Notes: generated from the sequence alone by a model not told the origin. Positions 1 through 10,832 are shown, numbered from the stretch's first letter. The stretch is DNA of 64,000 nt from Mycoplasma sp. 'Moose RK' (GCF_015708155.1 NZ_JADDYD010000001.1:760788-824787); one strand, 5' to 3'. Program-made: numbers and translations.

Positions 1-1393
1 GTTCAAAAACAGAAGCAGTTTGTGATCCAGAGTTCTTGAAATTTCGTAGCAAAATATGAGTCTGATTTGTTAATTTAGCGTTGTTTTTTTTATCCAAGGG
101 ATAAAAAATTTCCATTGGAACTAAAATAAATGCTGATTTTTCATCAGATCCAAGCTGAATTTTGTCAACCAAAATTTGGTATTTGAATTTGGCTTTTATT
201 TGCTGATCTAAATCACTAAATTCACCAAAATTCAATTCCAAATTTTTGTTAAGAAAAGAATCAAGCACTTTTTTGGCCTCACTTGACGAATTAAGGCTTA
301 ATTCTTGACGATATTTTAGTAATTTATAGACTTTAAAAATTGAAAATTGAGAAATATCAGTCTTGTTTTCAGAAGAATTAGTGGAAAATTCTTTCGCTTG
401 TGGCGAATCTAATTTTGGCATTTTGATGAAAAATTGCGGACTTGCAAAGGCTGATTTATTTGTTGATGAATCAAAAAGTTGAAGTGTAAAATTTTTTGTA
501 GCACTAGTGTTAAAACTTTTTGGAAACAATTTTTTTGCTTCATCAGTAAAACTAATTTTTCCAGTTAATTCAAGGATATCTGAATTTAAACTTGAGGGTT
601 TGACTCAATTATTTTCTGAATTTTTTAGTAGTTCAATTTTGTAAGGATAGATCAATTTTCCTTGATAATTAATGCTGAAATTCCTGTTTTTTAAAACAGA
701 ATTAAAATCAAAATTGAAAAAATTCATAATTTTTTCAATCACTTTTTCAGCAGTTGACTCTGAATTTACAAAATGCGCGAAATCAGTTGAAAGTCAAATG
801 CTTGGACGACTTTTTATTTTATTTTCATGTGAAAATGGTGTAATATTTTTTAACTCAATTTCAAGTGCATGATAAAAATTTTCCAAAAAAAAGGTAGAAT
901 TAGTGTTGATTCCGACCGTGTCTTTCAAAATATCTGACTGAATTATTCTCGATCCATTCATGGATTTAAGAACAAATTCAATTTTAAATTGCTGATTTGC
1001 ATCATCAGGTTCAATTTTAGTAAAATCAGCTCAAATGCCACTTGGCAACTTGTAGGGCTGTAATTTTTTGTTTTCGAGGTGAAAAAAATCAAAAAAATCA
1101 GCATTTTTTTCCTTATTTTTCACTTCTTTTCACTTTTCCTTGACAGAAGAATAAGTTGAAAAAGGGGAAATTTTTTGTGAATTAAAACTGATAGAATTAA
1201 TTTTTTTACCCAAACGATTCAAAATTTCAACAGTATTTTCATAAGATTTATTTTTAAGTTGCGCCATTCCATAAGAAATTGCGACTGAAATTCCGAGAGT
1301 GGCAAGACCGGCAAAACTTAGTGAAAAAATCATTAAAATTCTCGACCTTTTTGAAATAAAGGTATTTTTTTGAAATTTTTTAATTATTTTCAT
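1..1393 (-). CDS. P97/P102-family adhesin-like surface protein, 5' part only
   Basis: Reading TGA as Trp, the minus strand stays open from the ATG at 1393 to the window edge, so at least 464 residues are present and the 3' end is missing. Residues about 18-40 form one hydrophobic segment after a Lys-rich start (signal/anchor), followed by a long, mostly hydrophilic region expected outside the cell. The stretch GIWADFTKIEPDDANQQFKI (about residues 110-130) resembles the early region of P97-type cilium adhesins and their paralogues in the M. hyopneumoniae group; family assignment rests on that resemblance and the overall layout, not on an alignment. The P97 cilium-binding repeats would lie further downstream, so binding ability cannot be judged. 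A GGGTGG ribosome site precedes the ATG. It starts 24 nt after trxB, so lgt-trxB-adhesin are probably co-transcribed. Confidence 0.7.
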
Positions 1394-1417
1394 AAATTAT
1401 CCACCCGAAATTTGCTG

Positions 1418-2341
1418 TTATTTAATGCGATTTGTTAAAATCTTGCCAACAATTGCGCCGTCACTTGAAGCAGTCACAATTTGGCGAATTTCCTTGGAAA
1501 CAACGTCGCCAACTGCATAAATGCCTGGAATCCTTGTCTGACCATAGTTATTAACAGGGATGAAACCAGCTTTGTCAAGCGAACCTTGATGATTTTTTTT
1601 CATGAAATTAGTTGCCGGTAGGAAACCAATATAAGGAAAAAGCGACCTAATTTCCAAGGTTTTTTCAACACCATTTTGATTAATGATAGCTCGTTCTAAA
1701 CCTTCGTTTCCTTCGAGTTTTAAAACTCGAGTGTTGAAAAGAATTTCCAAATTCTTGTTCTTTTTTAAATCATCAATCAATATTTGTTCAGCATTAAATT
1801 TATCATCTCGAACCAAAAGATAGACTTTTGAAGCAATTGATGCCAAAAAACTTGATTCTTCAACAGCAGAATTTCCGCCGCCAATGACAATTGCAGGTTG
1901 ATTAGCGTAAAAAGGGCCGTCGCAAACAACACAATAAGAAACGCCTTTCCCCTCAAATTCAAAGTAATTTTCGATATCATTTGGTTTTCGTTCAACCATA
2001 CCTGAAGCAACAACAACTGCTTTTGCAGTGAAAATTTTACCATTCTTGCAAAAAACTTTATGGTCAAATTCAGATTTTGTTTCAATGTAATCAACGTCAC
2101 AAAAGCGGTGTTTAGCGCCGAATTTCAAGGGATGTTTGTACATTCTTAGGGCTAAGGATGCGCCGTCAATTAGTTCGTCTCCAGGTCAATTTTCAATTTT
2201 TGATTGTGAAACTAATTTACCACCAGGCGCTGCTTTTTCCAAAATTACCACACTCAAATTTCCGCGAGCTGCGTAAAGCGCAGTTGTAAGCCCTGCCGGA
2301 CCAGCGCCAATAATTACCACATCATAATCATAATTTTCCAT
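1418..2341 (-). CDS. trxB: Thioredoxin reductase
   Basis: FAD/NADPH flavoenzyme that reduces thioredoxin in the cytosol. The N-terminus has the FAD-binding GAGPAG motif (VVIIGAGPAG, about residues 6-15), the middle has the redox pair CVVCDG (family norm CxxCDG) followed by the NADPH-binding GGGNSAVEE, and the C-terminus has the second FAD motif GIYAVGDVV. Length 307 residues is normal. One in-frame TGA (Trp) lies near 2184. I chose the ATG at 2341 rather than an upstream ATG at 2383 because AAAGGA sits 8 nt before it and the family normally begins just ahead of the FAD motif. It lies between lgt (60 nt upstream) and the P97-like gene (24 nt downstream), all on the minus strand. Confidence 0.95.
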
Positions 2342-2401
2342 ATAAAAGTCCTTTAAAATTTTCCCTATTATATTATAATTCAAGTCAAAAAAAGTAAAAA
2401 A

Positions 2402-3427
2402 TTAAATATTTTTGTCCTCAATTTTTTGTGACAAATCTTGAACAGTAACTGTCTCTTGAGACGATCCTTCTAAAGCAAATGTTGACAAATTACGGCTTCA
2501 GCGTGTTCAAGTTAGCCCAAAATTATGCTTTTTTTCCTTAGTATATCGGGAAAAATAGGCAATTTTTAAGCGTTTGTTTTCAATTTTTAAATAATAATTT
2601 GTAAAAAATTGGAATCGAATTACAAGAATAATACCGAAAATAATCATGAAAATTGCAATTAAAAAATAATATAAATATGCTTCTTGTCGTAAATATTCCA
2701 TTGATGATCGCACGATTCCATAATATAAAATGTACAAGGCGCCAGTTGTGCCTGGTTTTAATCAAGAAAATAAATTTAAAATTCAAACTAAAATAATATA
2801 TCCAAACAATGAAGCTAAAAATTCATAGAAAAATAGCGGAACTCTCAGTTGACCATTTGGGGCAAATTGATCACTAATAAACATATTTTTACGAATATAA
2901 TCTCCAAGTCAGTTAACACTTGAACCAGTCGGATCAATGAATCCATAAACCTCATGATTGGTAAAATTACCTCAACGACCGATTGCTTGACCAATTAAAA
3001 CTGCAGGCAAAATGAAGGAAAAAGCCTTTCTTCAGTCAAATTCACGACGGCGATAATAAGCATAAATTAGGTTGGCGATTGTTGGAAAAATTACACCTCA
3101 TTGGATAGAAAGACCACCTGCTCGAATATTTCATCAAGTATTCTTAATAGAATTAAAATCACCAACAACAATTCTTTCAAGAATAAAGCCAAAGCGAGCT
3201 CCAATAATTGAAACTGGAATTGTAATGGCAACTAATCAAAAAAAATGATCAGATTTATAACCTTCTCTTTTCCAGAAAAAATAGATTGTGATAATTGAAG
3301 CAATCATTCCCAAAACAATAGTAAGAGCATAAATTGGCACCCAATCCTGGATAATTCAAAAAGCTTCACCCTCTTTGAAAGGACGGACTTTTTGAAGATC
3401 AGCCGGGATTGGCGCTGTTCCAGTCAT
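2402..3427 (-). CDS. lgt: Prolipoprotein diacylglyceryl transferase
   Basis: Membrane enzyme that moves diacylglycerol from phosphatidylglycerol to the lipobox cysteine of prolipoproteins, the first step in making the many mycoplasma lipoproteins (including those of the two ICEs here). The 341-residue protein has several hydrophobic helices; recognisable motifs are GARFGFILER, RAGGLSIQWGV and the Lgt signature GQAIGRWGNFTNHEVYG, plus the C-terminal YGIVRSSMEYLR. Several TGA codons are read as Trp. The ATG at 3427 has a strong AAAGGAGG site. A TATAAT lies on the minus strand at 3461-3456, probably the operon promoter for lgt-trxB-adhesin. The tail after about residue 290 is hydrophilic and longer than in many homologues. 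Confidence 0.95.
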
Positions 3428-3770
3428 GGCAATTTCCTCCTTTATAAATTAATAAATTATATCATTTTTTGAAATTTTTAGGTGGATTTTAAAAATATTT
3501 TCTTAAAATCAAACAATTTTTCATAAATTTTTCCACTTTTTGAAGAAAAAAATAAACTAAAATTCAAAAAAATGTGTTAAATTTGGTGTTTTTTATAGTT
3601 TAAATTTTTTGTGAAGCTTTTTGAATTTATACATTATTGAAAAAAATCTTGATTTTTAAAAAGTAAAAACAGAATTTTAATTATGTTTTGGGTAAAATGA
3701 AAAATCTTATGTTTTTTCATTTTTTGTACTTTTTTTATCACTTTTCATAAAATAAAAATAAACAAGGTGT
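3428..3770. other. Intergenic region between divergent lgt and recU
   Basis: No ORF of note. It holds a minus-strand TATAAT at 3456-3461 for lgt, a 20-nt word at 3516-3535 that recurs exactly at 36854-36873, a weak A/T hairpin around 3695-3728, and at 3742-3758 a 17-nt A/T-rich word that recurs at 24744-24760 just past the ICE-1 transposase. No clear plus-strand promoter for recU could be singled out in this very AT-rich stretch. Confidence 0.6.
3456..3461 (-). promoter_or_regulatory. -10 box of the lgt-trxB-adhesin operon
   Basis: Perfect TATAAT on the minus strand, 29 nt upstream of the lgt ATG and just before its AAAGGAGG site. No convincing -35 is visible, which is common in mycoplasmas. 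Confidence 0.5.
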
Positions 3771-4256
3771 ATGAACAACAAAAATCGCGGAATGTTTCTT
3801 GAAAAGGTAATCAATGAAACAATTGAATTTTACAATCAAAATGACATTGCAATTTTTCATAAAAAAAATTTAGATATTAGCTTCAAATCTGTAAATAAGG
3901 ATTTAAATATTACTAATGGGTATATTTTTAGAAAGTCAACAGTTGATTATTATGGAATTTACAAAGGTGTTTTTGTTGCTTTTGAAGCAAAAAGCACAAA
4001 TGAAAACGCACTTAATTTAAAACAAATTCCTGAACACCAATTAAACTATTTGCGAAAAATAAGAAAGCATTATGGATGTGCGTTTTTTGTAATTTTTTTC
4101 AAACAACTTGAAAAATTTTATATTTTAAATGTCGATAAAATTAGTAATCTAAAAAAATCAATTCCTGTGGATTTTGTAAAAAAAGAAGGTTTCGAAATTC
4201 AACTAACCTACCCTGGAATCATTGATTTTATTCATTTTATTGATCAAATGCTGTAA
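3771..4256 (+). CDS. recU: Holliday junction resolvase RecU
   Basis: Nuclease that resolves Holliday junctions in recombination and repair, the Gram-positive counterpart of RuvC. The 161-residue protein shows the RecU core: an N-terminal NRGMFLEKVIN motif, STVDYYGIYKGVFVAFEAKS with the acidic metal ligands D and E-x-K (about residues 65-83), HQLNYL, and FFVIFF in the core strand. Length fits small mycoplasma RecU proteins. An AAGGTG lies immediately before the ATG. It is followed by its own terminator and then by the first ICE gene, so I treat recU as chromosomal, although the true left end of the ICE could not be located and might lie upstream of it. Confidence 0.88.
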   Translation: MNNKNRGMFLEKVINETIEFYNQNDIAIFHKKNLDISFKSVNKDLNITNGYIFRKSTVDYYGIYKGVFVAFEAKSTNENALNLKQIPEHQLNYLRKIRKHYGCAFFVIFFKQLEKFYILNVDKISNLKKSIPVDFVKKEGFEIQLTYPGIIDFIHFIDQML

Positions 4257-4283
4257 GCTGTTAAAATTTGTGAATATTCAAAG

Positions 4284-4308
4284 CCTCTTTTAAAAAAGAG
4301 GTTTTTTT
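4284..4308 (+). terminator. Rho-independent terminator after recU
   Basis: CCTCTTT/AAAGAGG stem with a short A-rich loop followed by seven T. The 3' arm (AAGAGG) also sits at ribosome-site distance from the ATG at 4309, so the same bases seem to serve as terminator for recU and as Shine-Dalgarno for the next gene. Confidence 0.8.
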
Positions 4309-5103
4309 ATGTTGAATAACTCAATTCCGGAAAAATTATTTACTTTGAGCGAAAACCAAATTAACAGAATCTTAATAAACTTTCAAAAACATATTCTAGA
4401 AGATGGTTGGGTAACAAAATCTGATTTTGTAAAGTTAATAAAGCAAAATTTAGAAGAAAAAAAAATAGATATTTCTGTTGCAAGTGGAATTATAAACGGT
4501 TCTGGATTTTTGTTTGAAAACGAATGAGTTCAAATTGATAAAAGTTTTAATTGCTTGAATTTCGCTAAAAATAAATATCAACTTTTAGAGTTTTTTCTCA
4601 AAGAAAAAATTAAAGAAGATTCAAATGTTTTAAACAATATTTCCTTGCCCGCAACTAAAGATAATCTTTTTTTATTGAATCGAAAATTTCCTTTTGATTC
4701 AAAATATATAAATTTAGAGGGCAGATTAGAAGCATTAGGTAAAGAAACAAAAAAATTTATTATTGACCAGTTAATAAAAACAGTAATCAGTGATTTAGAA
4801 ATTGATAAAAATAGTAAATTATTTTTTTCATTTTTGGATGAAGCAGAAAATTTCGGAAACTGAAAATCTACCGAGTTAGCGAAAATTGAAGGTATTGAAA
4901 TTGAAATAAATGAAGATATAAATTTTGTAAAAAAGGAAAATGATAATTTTTTTGATTTTGCTAAATCAAATATAGAAATTGTTAGTAAATTTTTAAAAAA
5001 CAATAATTCAATTGAGTACATTTTTTCAAAATTTTATGAAAATAAAAAAGAAACTGAATTTGAAAAAAATTATATTTTTGCACTTATTGAATCGTTAAAC
5101 TAA
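4309..5103 (+). CDS. ICE-1 first gene, unknown function
   Basis: 264 residues with TGA as Trp (for example near 4525 and 4861). Not recognised. It is charged, without a signal peptide or membrane segment, and looks like a soluble mostly helical cytosolic protein. The ATG at 4309 directly follows the recU terminator, whose AAGAGG arm gives a ribosome site. It opens the long plus-strand ICE gene string and is followed 29 nt later by another unknown gene. Position suggests an early element-maintenance or DNA-processing role, but that is inference from place only. Confidence 0.75.
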
Positions 5104-5132
5104 AAAAAAAAAAAAACTGGAAAAGGTGATAT

Positions 5133-5870
5133 ATGAATGCGAATTCAAAAAATCATTGAAAAATAAAAAGTGATTTATCAAGACTAAAACAAAACGAGTT
5201 ATATCCTCTAATTTTAGAGCATATACCAGATTTTTCTAATTTACCAATTGAAAAAAGCGAAAAGATTCTAATTGAATACTTAGTATCGAACAACAAATTA
5301 GATTTAATCCCAAAAACCAATTCTGGATTTATTTACACACCAAGAAATAGCAAATACAGAGATAATATGTTTTCTAATGAAAAGACTCAAAAAATAGTAA
5401 AACAATTATCTATGCAAATTATTGATCTTGCCAAAAATAATCCAATCATTGCCGAAAAAATTAAAAATGATGCAATGAGATTTTCGGGTTGAATTGATAA
5501 AAATTCATATTTAGGACTGTTAAACGAGTTTAAAAAAAATTTAGATGAACAAAATATCAAGCCTGATTGGTATTTTAAAAATATTCAATATGTTAAAGTC
5601 AACAAGGAATTAGATCCAGAAAAAATGTCTAAATCTCAAGAAGGACTAATGTATAGCTTTCTAACACAAGATATTAACTCAATTGAATATCTATATTCTC
5701 AGTACGCCCAAGCAAATCAGCTTCTTCAATTTACCAAAATTTTTAATATAGCTGTTAAATCTTACGATAACAAGTCAGCATTAAAACAAGATTTAAATCA
5801 AAAGCCGCAAAACGATTTTATTTTCAATACTGAAAAAAATAATACATTAAAAATTAAACATAAAATTTAA
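5133..5870 (+). CDS. ICE-1 hypothetical protein
   Basis: 245 residues, not recognised. Starts at the ATG at 5133 with GGAAAAGGTG upstream, after a run of fifteen A beginning inside the previous stop codon. Charged, soluble, no membrane segment; Trp is encoded by both TGA (near 5157 and 5491) and TGG. It precedes by 14 nt a small gene directly upstream of the candidate relaxase, so it may be part of a DNA-processing group (inference). Confidence 0.7.
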
Positions 5871-5884
5871 CAAAGGACAAAAAA

Positions 5885-6133
5885 ATGATGGCAACAATTA
5901 ATCAAGAAAAATTTGATGTTTTATTTAAAGAAAATCTAATTAAAAATCTAATTAAAAACCATAAAGAAAAATTAATCGAATTTGGTAAAAGTCAAAATAT
6001 TGATTTTATTTCTGATTTAGAAAGTTTATCAATTGCAAATTTAAATGATCTTTATTCCGAACTTGAACTAACTAAAGAATATTTCAAAATTCAAGTAAAA
6101 TCTGGCATTTCATTACAATTAGAAAACAACTAA
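5885..6133 (+). CDS. ICE-1 small helical protein upstream of relaxase
   Basis: 82 residues beginning MMATINQEKF, with AAAGGA before the double ATG (5885 or 5888). Acidic/basic helical protein without cysteine or membrane segment. It ends 2 nt before the relaxase-like gene, so the two are almost certainly translated together. Small proteins in that position are often relaxosome accessory (nicking-helper) proteins in other mobile elements; here that is inference from position and size. Confidence 0.7.
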   Translation: MMATINQEKFDVLFKENLIKNLIKNHKEKLIEFGKSQNIDFISDLESLSIANLNDLYSELELTKEYFKIQVKSGISLQLENN

Positions 6134-6135
6134 AA

Positions 6136-7569
6136 ATGGCTGGACTTAATAATGAAGTACTTGTGCTTTTTAAAGGGGCATTTAATTCTAAATCTAAAAA
6201 TCAAAAAATAAGGGCAAAATTTGAAGCTGTGTATTTAACCAAAAATTTTCTAGATTATATTTCTCGCCTTGAAGCTTGCATTGCTGAAGAAAATAATTAT
6301 TTAGTCGAAAAATTTTGACTAACTGCAGAAGATAAATCAGCAGAAGCGTATACTGCTCATTTAAAATCAATTTTAAAACAACAAGAAGCTGATATTCAAA
6401 ACGGAGTTAGATTTGAACAAAATTTATTGCAGATTTTGCCTAATAATGAAAGTAAAGTAGTCCCGCTTAACGAAGCCCAAAATATTAAAGTTAGGAAAGA
6501 ACAAACTGTTTGATCTTATGTTATTAGTTTTAATAATTTTGATCTTTTACACAAAAATCAAATTGCATCATTAGAACAACATGCAAAATACTTAAGCCCA
6601 GAAATTAATAAATGATTAAAACTAAATAATTTAAAAGCAAAAGATTTAAATATTTTTGCAGCAGTTAATTATAATACAAACCATCCTCATATTCATTTAT
6701 GGATTTCTGAAAAACAAAAAACAGTTAAATTTGATCGAAAATTAAGATTTGATAAACGTGAAAGATTTAGATATACGACTAAATTAGCCGAAGGAATTTT
6801 AAGAAGCTTATTACCAAAAAAAAATCTTGAACACTTATACGATTTAGTTAAAGAATTGCGTGAAATAAAAACTGAAACCAAAAAGGCAATTGAAGAATTT
6901 GAATTGCAAAAAATTAATTTAGACTTTGAGTTAAAAAAAGCAATTATTGACTATTCAGACATTTTTTCTGGAAATCTAAATTTTGCTAATAAAAATTTAA
7001 TTGGTAAATCTAATAATTTATCAGATTTATTTAATTCAATTAAAAAATCCTTTCAGGAAAAAAATTTTCCTAGTCTTAGTTTTGATAATCTAGAAAAAGA
7101 TAAAGTTTTAGAATCTAATTCTCAAAAAAGGTCTAAATTTTTTAAATATTTAGACGAATCAAAAAAAGAAACAATCAATTTAATATTCAAAAAAATTATT
7201 AATAGTGATTTGAAAACTAAAAATTTAGTTTATCGATTTAATGAAACTATCAGCAAAATTAATGAATATCGAGTAAACCAAGATTTTGAAGTTATTTCTT
7301 ATTCAAAAACTTTTGTTGAAAAAGAAGAAAAAGAATTTTTTTACCAGAACCGAAATGTTGTATTGAAAAAACTTAATAAAGAACTTGATTTTACTGAAAT
7401 AAATCGAAAACATATTAAAAATAAAAAAACTAGTTTACCAAAAATTACCAATAAAATTCCAAAACAAAATCAAGGCGCTTATTTTACTTATCAAGAAGAT
7501 AGAGACAATAAAAAAGATACAAATCTTCTTTATTGATATAAAAGAACAGTAAAAAAAATTGCAGGATAA
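6136..7569 (+). CDS. Candidate MobP/MobL-like relaxase
   Basis: 477 residues. The key feature is NTNHPHIHLWISE with His at residues 183, 185 and 187, the HxHxH metal-binding signature (HUH) of relaxases that nick the origin of transfer. Before it, AVYLTKNFLDYISR (residues 31-44) resembles the N-terminal segment of Firmicute MobP proteins (Tyr followed by a DYI-R element), offering Y33 or Y41 as nucleophile, and WSYVISFNNF resembles the central strand. The C-terminal half (about 230-477) is Lys/Glu-rich and likely coiled. Start ATG at 6136, two bases after the preceding stop; ends 12 nt before the coupling protein gene. Mycoplasma ICE relaxases are poorly defined, so this assignment is a motif-based inference. 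Confidence 0.65.
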
Positions 7570-7580
7570 TACAAAATATA

Positions 7581-9896
7581 ATGAAATTAGAACAATTTCC
7601 AAAATCATTGCAAAAAATAATTATGGCTATTCTTAGTTTTATAGCTCCGTTTTTAATTTGTTTTGCTATTTGACCTTGAATTTTTGCAAAAAAATTTAGC
7701 CCGATTAAAAATATTTTTGTAGCTTACTATAATTTATTTGTTGACTGAAAAGAAATTGTTTGAATTTTTCTAATAGCATTTGTTAGTTCATTTATTTTTT
7801 ATTTTATTATCATTTTTTTTGAAAAACATAATAAAAAACTTTTCTCAAAAGAGTTAAACAAATCTTTTCTGCTTTTTGATGAAATCGAAAAAATAGGTAG
7901 TGAAGAAGAATTTAGAAATTTATTTTTAGTTCAAAAAGAAAAAAATCTAAATACAGCTAAAAAAAGTAAAAATCCAAATCCAGAAAAACCTGGATGAGTA
8001 ATTAAAACAGTAGATCAAGGGAAAAGTCAAGCTCCACAATTCTTTGTTTCAACAAACTCTCACGCGTTCATTTTAGGCGATACAAGGTCCGGGAAAACAC
8101 AAAAATTTATTATCCCCACAATCAAATACAACATTCATATTCAAAATCCTGATTTACGGTCGAATTTAATGGTTGTCGATCCGAAAGGCGAATTATTTAC
8201 ATCTTTAAGCGAGGAAATGGAACAGCAAGGATATGAAGTTGTGCTTTTAGACTTCCAAAATTTAGGTAAAAGTCGTGGAATAAATTTTTTAGCACCAATT
8301 TGGGATAAATTTCATGAACCATACCAAAATGAAGCCGAAAAATTACAAAATTATGATGTTGCTTCAAACTGACTCCAAAAAAGTATTGAATCAATTCACG
8401 AATGGGAAATTGGTGACAAAGATAATTTTTGATCTTCACAAGCAAAAAACATTCTTTATGCTATTGGCTGATACCTGCTTTTATATTCAAATTTAGATAA
8501 AGAATTTACTAGGCAAAAATATGTTTATGCTAACTTTATCTATTTTTTATCACTAGATAATTTTACCAATGGATCTTGAATAGAGGTTTGCGAAAAAACC
8601 AACGACAAGTTGCTTTATACTTTTTGCCAAGAAACAATTTTACCTTTTATAAAAATTAATCCCGAAACACTAACTTCTATTCTTGCTAATGCTACAAACG
8701 CAATGGTAAAATTTAATTCTTTGGGGCTCAAAATGTTTTCGTCTAAAGATGAGACTAGTTTTGATAATCTGGTCCAGCAATCTGATATCCATTTTAAAGA
8801 TAAATTTAATGGAAAAATTAAACCTTTTGCCGTTTTTATAACTTTTCAGTTAGACTCAAATATTGGCCAAAAAATGATTCCGTCAATTATTAATAATTGC
8901 TATTCATCTTTAATTACGATTGCAAGTTCTAAACCAAATCGGAAAAATTTTCGCCCTTTCCTGTTTTTAGGAGATGAATTCGGAAACCTACCAAAAATAT
9001 GACAAATGGCAACGAAAATGTCTACTGCTGCATCTTATGGAATCTATTTTGGTCTAGTTTTGCAAAATATTCAACAATTAGAAAAATACGGAAAAGAGTC
9101 TGATACTATTCTTTCCAATTCGGCACTAAAAATTTATTTTCGTTCCAACGATTTAAAAAGTTTGGAGACTTTTGTTAAATTTGCTGGAAAAAAAGAAGTG
9201 ATTAAAAAATCTTATTCAACTCCTGAAAAAACCGATAAGGCCAATCAAGGGTCAAGTTCTGAATCACTAGCTGAAGAAAACATTATTAGTGTAAATAAAC
9301 TGGCACAAATGCCGCCAGATGAAAGTTGAGTTTTCATTACAGGACAAAAACCAATTCACATTAAATCAGATTTTGCTTATCAACTTTGGAAAGCACCCCA
9401 AAAAAGTTTGGAAAGCTTCTATTTTGATAAAAAAAGCAATTTTGATTTTGAATTTATTGAATTTCAATTTGAGAATAGTCGCCGCCTTGTAAATGAAAAT
9501 TTTGCCAGTCCTGAAAAAAAGAATTTATTTGAAAAACAAGAAATAGGAAAAAAAGTCAATGAATATCTGACTGTTTGGAAAAGGTATTTTAAAAGAATTG
9601 ACTTTGAGAAAAATCGGCAAAATAACGGGTTAAAAAAAATTATTGATGAATTAAAAAATCTAGTTAATATGTCGAGGGCTAACGAAAATAAAGATGATCT
9701 AGTTAGCTCTAAAATTGAAAAATTAGAATTTAATCTTTTCTTAAAACAGATTGAAAAAATTGAAAAAGATATTAATTCACTTAATTTAGTTCTAAATTCA
9801 AATAATGAATGAGTCGATGATAGTTATAGAAATTCAATTAAAAATCAGATAATAAAAAAAGAAATGCAATTATCTGAACTAAAAAATAGAAAATAA
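7581..9896 (+). CDS. VirD4/TraG-type coupling ATPase (T4CP)
   Basis: Inner-membrane ATPase that links the relaxase-DNA complex to the secretion channel. 771 residues: two N-terminal membrane helices (about 14-37 and 57-85), Walker A GDTRSGKT (166-173), the VirD4 motif MVVDPKGE (about 197), Walker B FLFLGDEFGNLPKI with D465/E466, and a C-terminal LVLQNIQQLEKYG segment typical of TraG. The last 170 residues are coiled and Lys-rich. Starts with the ATG at 7581. About seven TGA codons are read as Trp. It directly follows the relaxase candidate, the usual arrangement for a transfer-initiation pair. No second copy is visible in the part of ICE-2 inside this window. Confidence 0.9.
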
Positions 9897-9907
9897 GGAG
9901 TTTTAAA

Positions 9908-10550
9908 ATGAATAAAAAATACGATATTGAATACATTAAAAAAGACATTGCAGAAACTAATGACCCAAATCTTGGAAGAACTTTTAACTACTACCAAAGA
10001 ACTTTTAGCATACAACATAAAGAGAGTATGGGATATTTGCGTGATGAAGAAGCGTTAAACGAAGAAAAAAGAAATAAAGAAGAAATTATAAATAATTTTG
10101 CCGAGTTTTTTTATCACCACCCGCAAGCATATTTTTACTACCAACTTCTTGATCCTAATAGTCTTAACACAAAAATGAAAAATCTTAAAAAATAAATGAA
10201 TCAAAATTCAAAACGGTATTCTTGATTTTGAATTTGGTGAATATGCCAAAAATGATGCCGAGTGTTTGGAAAAAATTTTGTTAAGTAATGAAAAAATTAT
10301 CAAAGGTCATATTGATACTGCCTATTCGGCATTTTCACGTCTTGAACCTTTATCTAATTTTAATTTAGTCGACAACATTATCCAAAAGAACTGAAAAGAT
10401 TATCCAAAAATTTATCCACAACTTATTAGGGATATTGATTCAGGGAAGATTAAAACTAAAGAAATTGAACTTTTAAGTTTTGATTTATCAAAAGATAATA
10501 CTACAAAGCAAGATAAAAAAGAACAAAAAAAACTGAAAATGAAATTGTAA
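9908..10550 (+). pseudogene. ICE-1 hypothetical gene split by a frameshift in an A-run
   Basis: The ATG at 9908 (AAGGAG upstream) opens a 95-codon frame ending LKK-stop at 10195. Immediately after, another frame continues open to 10550 and would add about 118 residues (QNGILDFEFGEYAKNDAECL and onward). Removing one A from the run at about 10187-10192 would join them smoothly as ...MKNLKNKWIKIQNG.... The second frame has no good start codon of its own. So this is one gene of about 213 residues broken by a +1 slip, or a sequencing error, or a slippery site used on purpose. Function unknown; the C-terminus ends KKLKMKL, much like the KKLKMKM end of the ICE-2 gene at 51544. Confidence 0.65.
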
Positions 10551-10832
10551 AAGGATTTAAAATGAAAAAATAAAAAAGAGCCAATTAAGGCTCTAAGTAA
10601 ATACATAAAACCAAATAGCATCTAGAATGACAAAAAAGGATGCTAAATAGACAGAAAGGTGCCCGAAATGGACATAAATAATTATACTATTAAACCCAAA
10701 AAAATCAAAAAAAAAGTAAGAAAAATTTTTTGTTCTAACTCATCTTACCTTTTTTACGTTTTTTGGACTATTAGAGATTTTTGATTTAAAAAGAAAGGGG
10801 AAAAATGTAGATTTTTAGAAATTAAGCAAATT
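10551..10832 (+). other. Non-coding stretch with hairpins
   Basis: Contains a three-codon remnant frame at 10562, a small hairpin AGAGCC/GGCTCT near 10576-10593, a second at about 10619-10645 (AGCATC/GATGCT), and a terminator-like hairpin at 10716-10755. A GAAAGGGG ribosome-site-like sequence lies at 10793-10800, but the ATG after it (10805) runs straight into TAG. Confidence 0.55.
10716..10755 (+). terminator. Probable terminator in ICE-1
   Basis: GTAAGA (10716-10721) can pair with TCTTAC (10743-10748), followed by C and a run of six or more T. It would end the transfer-initiation transcript (relaxase, coupling protein) before the next gene. Confidence 0.55.

Noticed and set aside
4578..5021. 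147-codon minus-strand ORF
   Set aside because: Lies wholly opposite the first ICE gene, Phe/Ser/Leu-rich as expected for the complement of a Lys/Glu/Asn-rich gene, no ribosome site.
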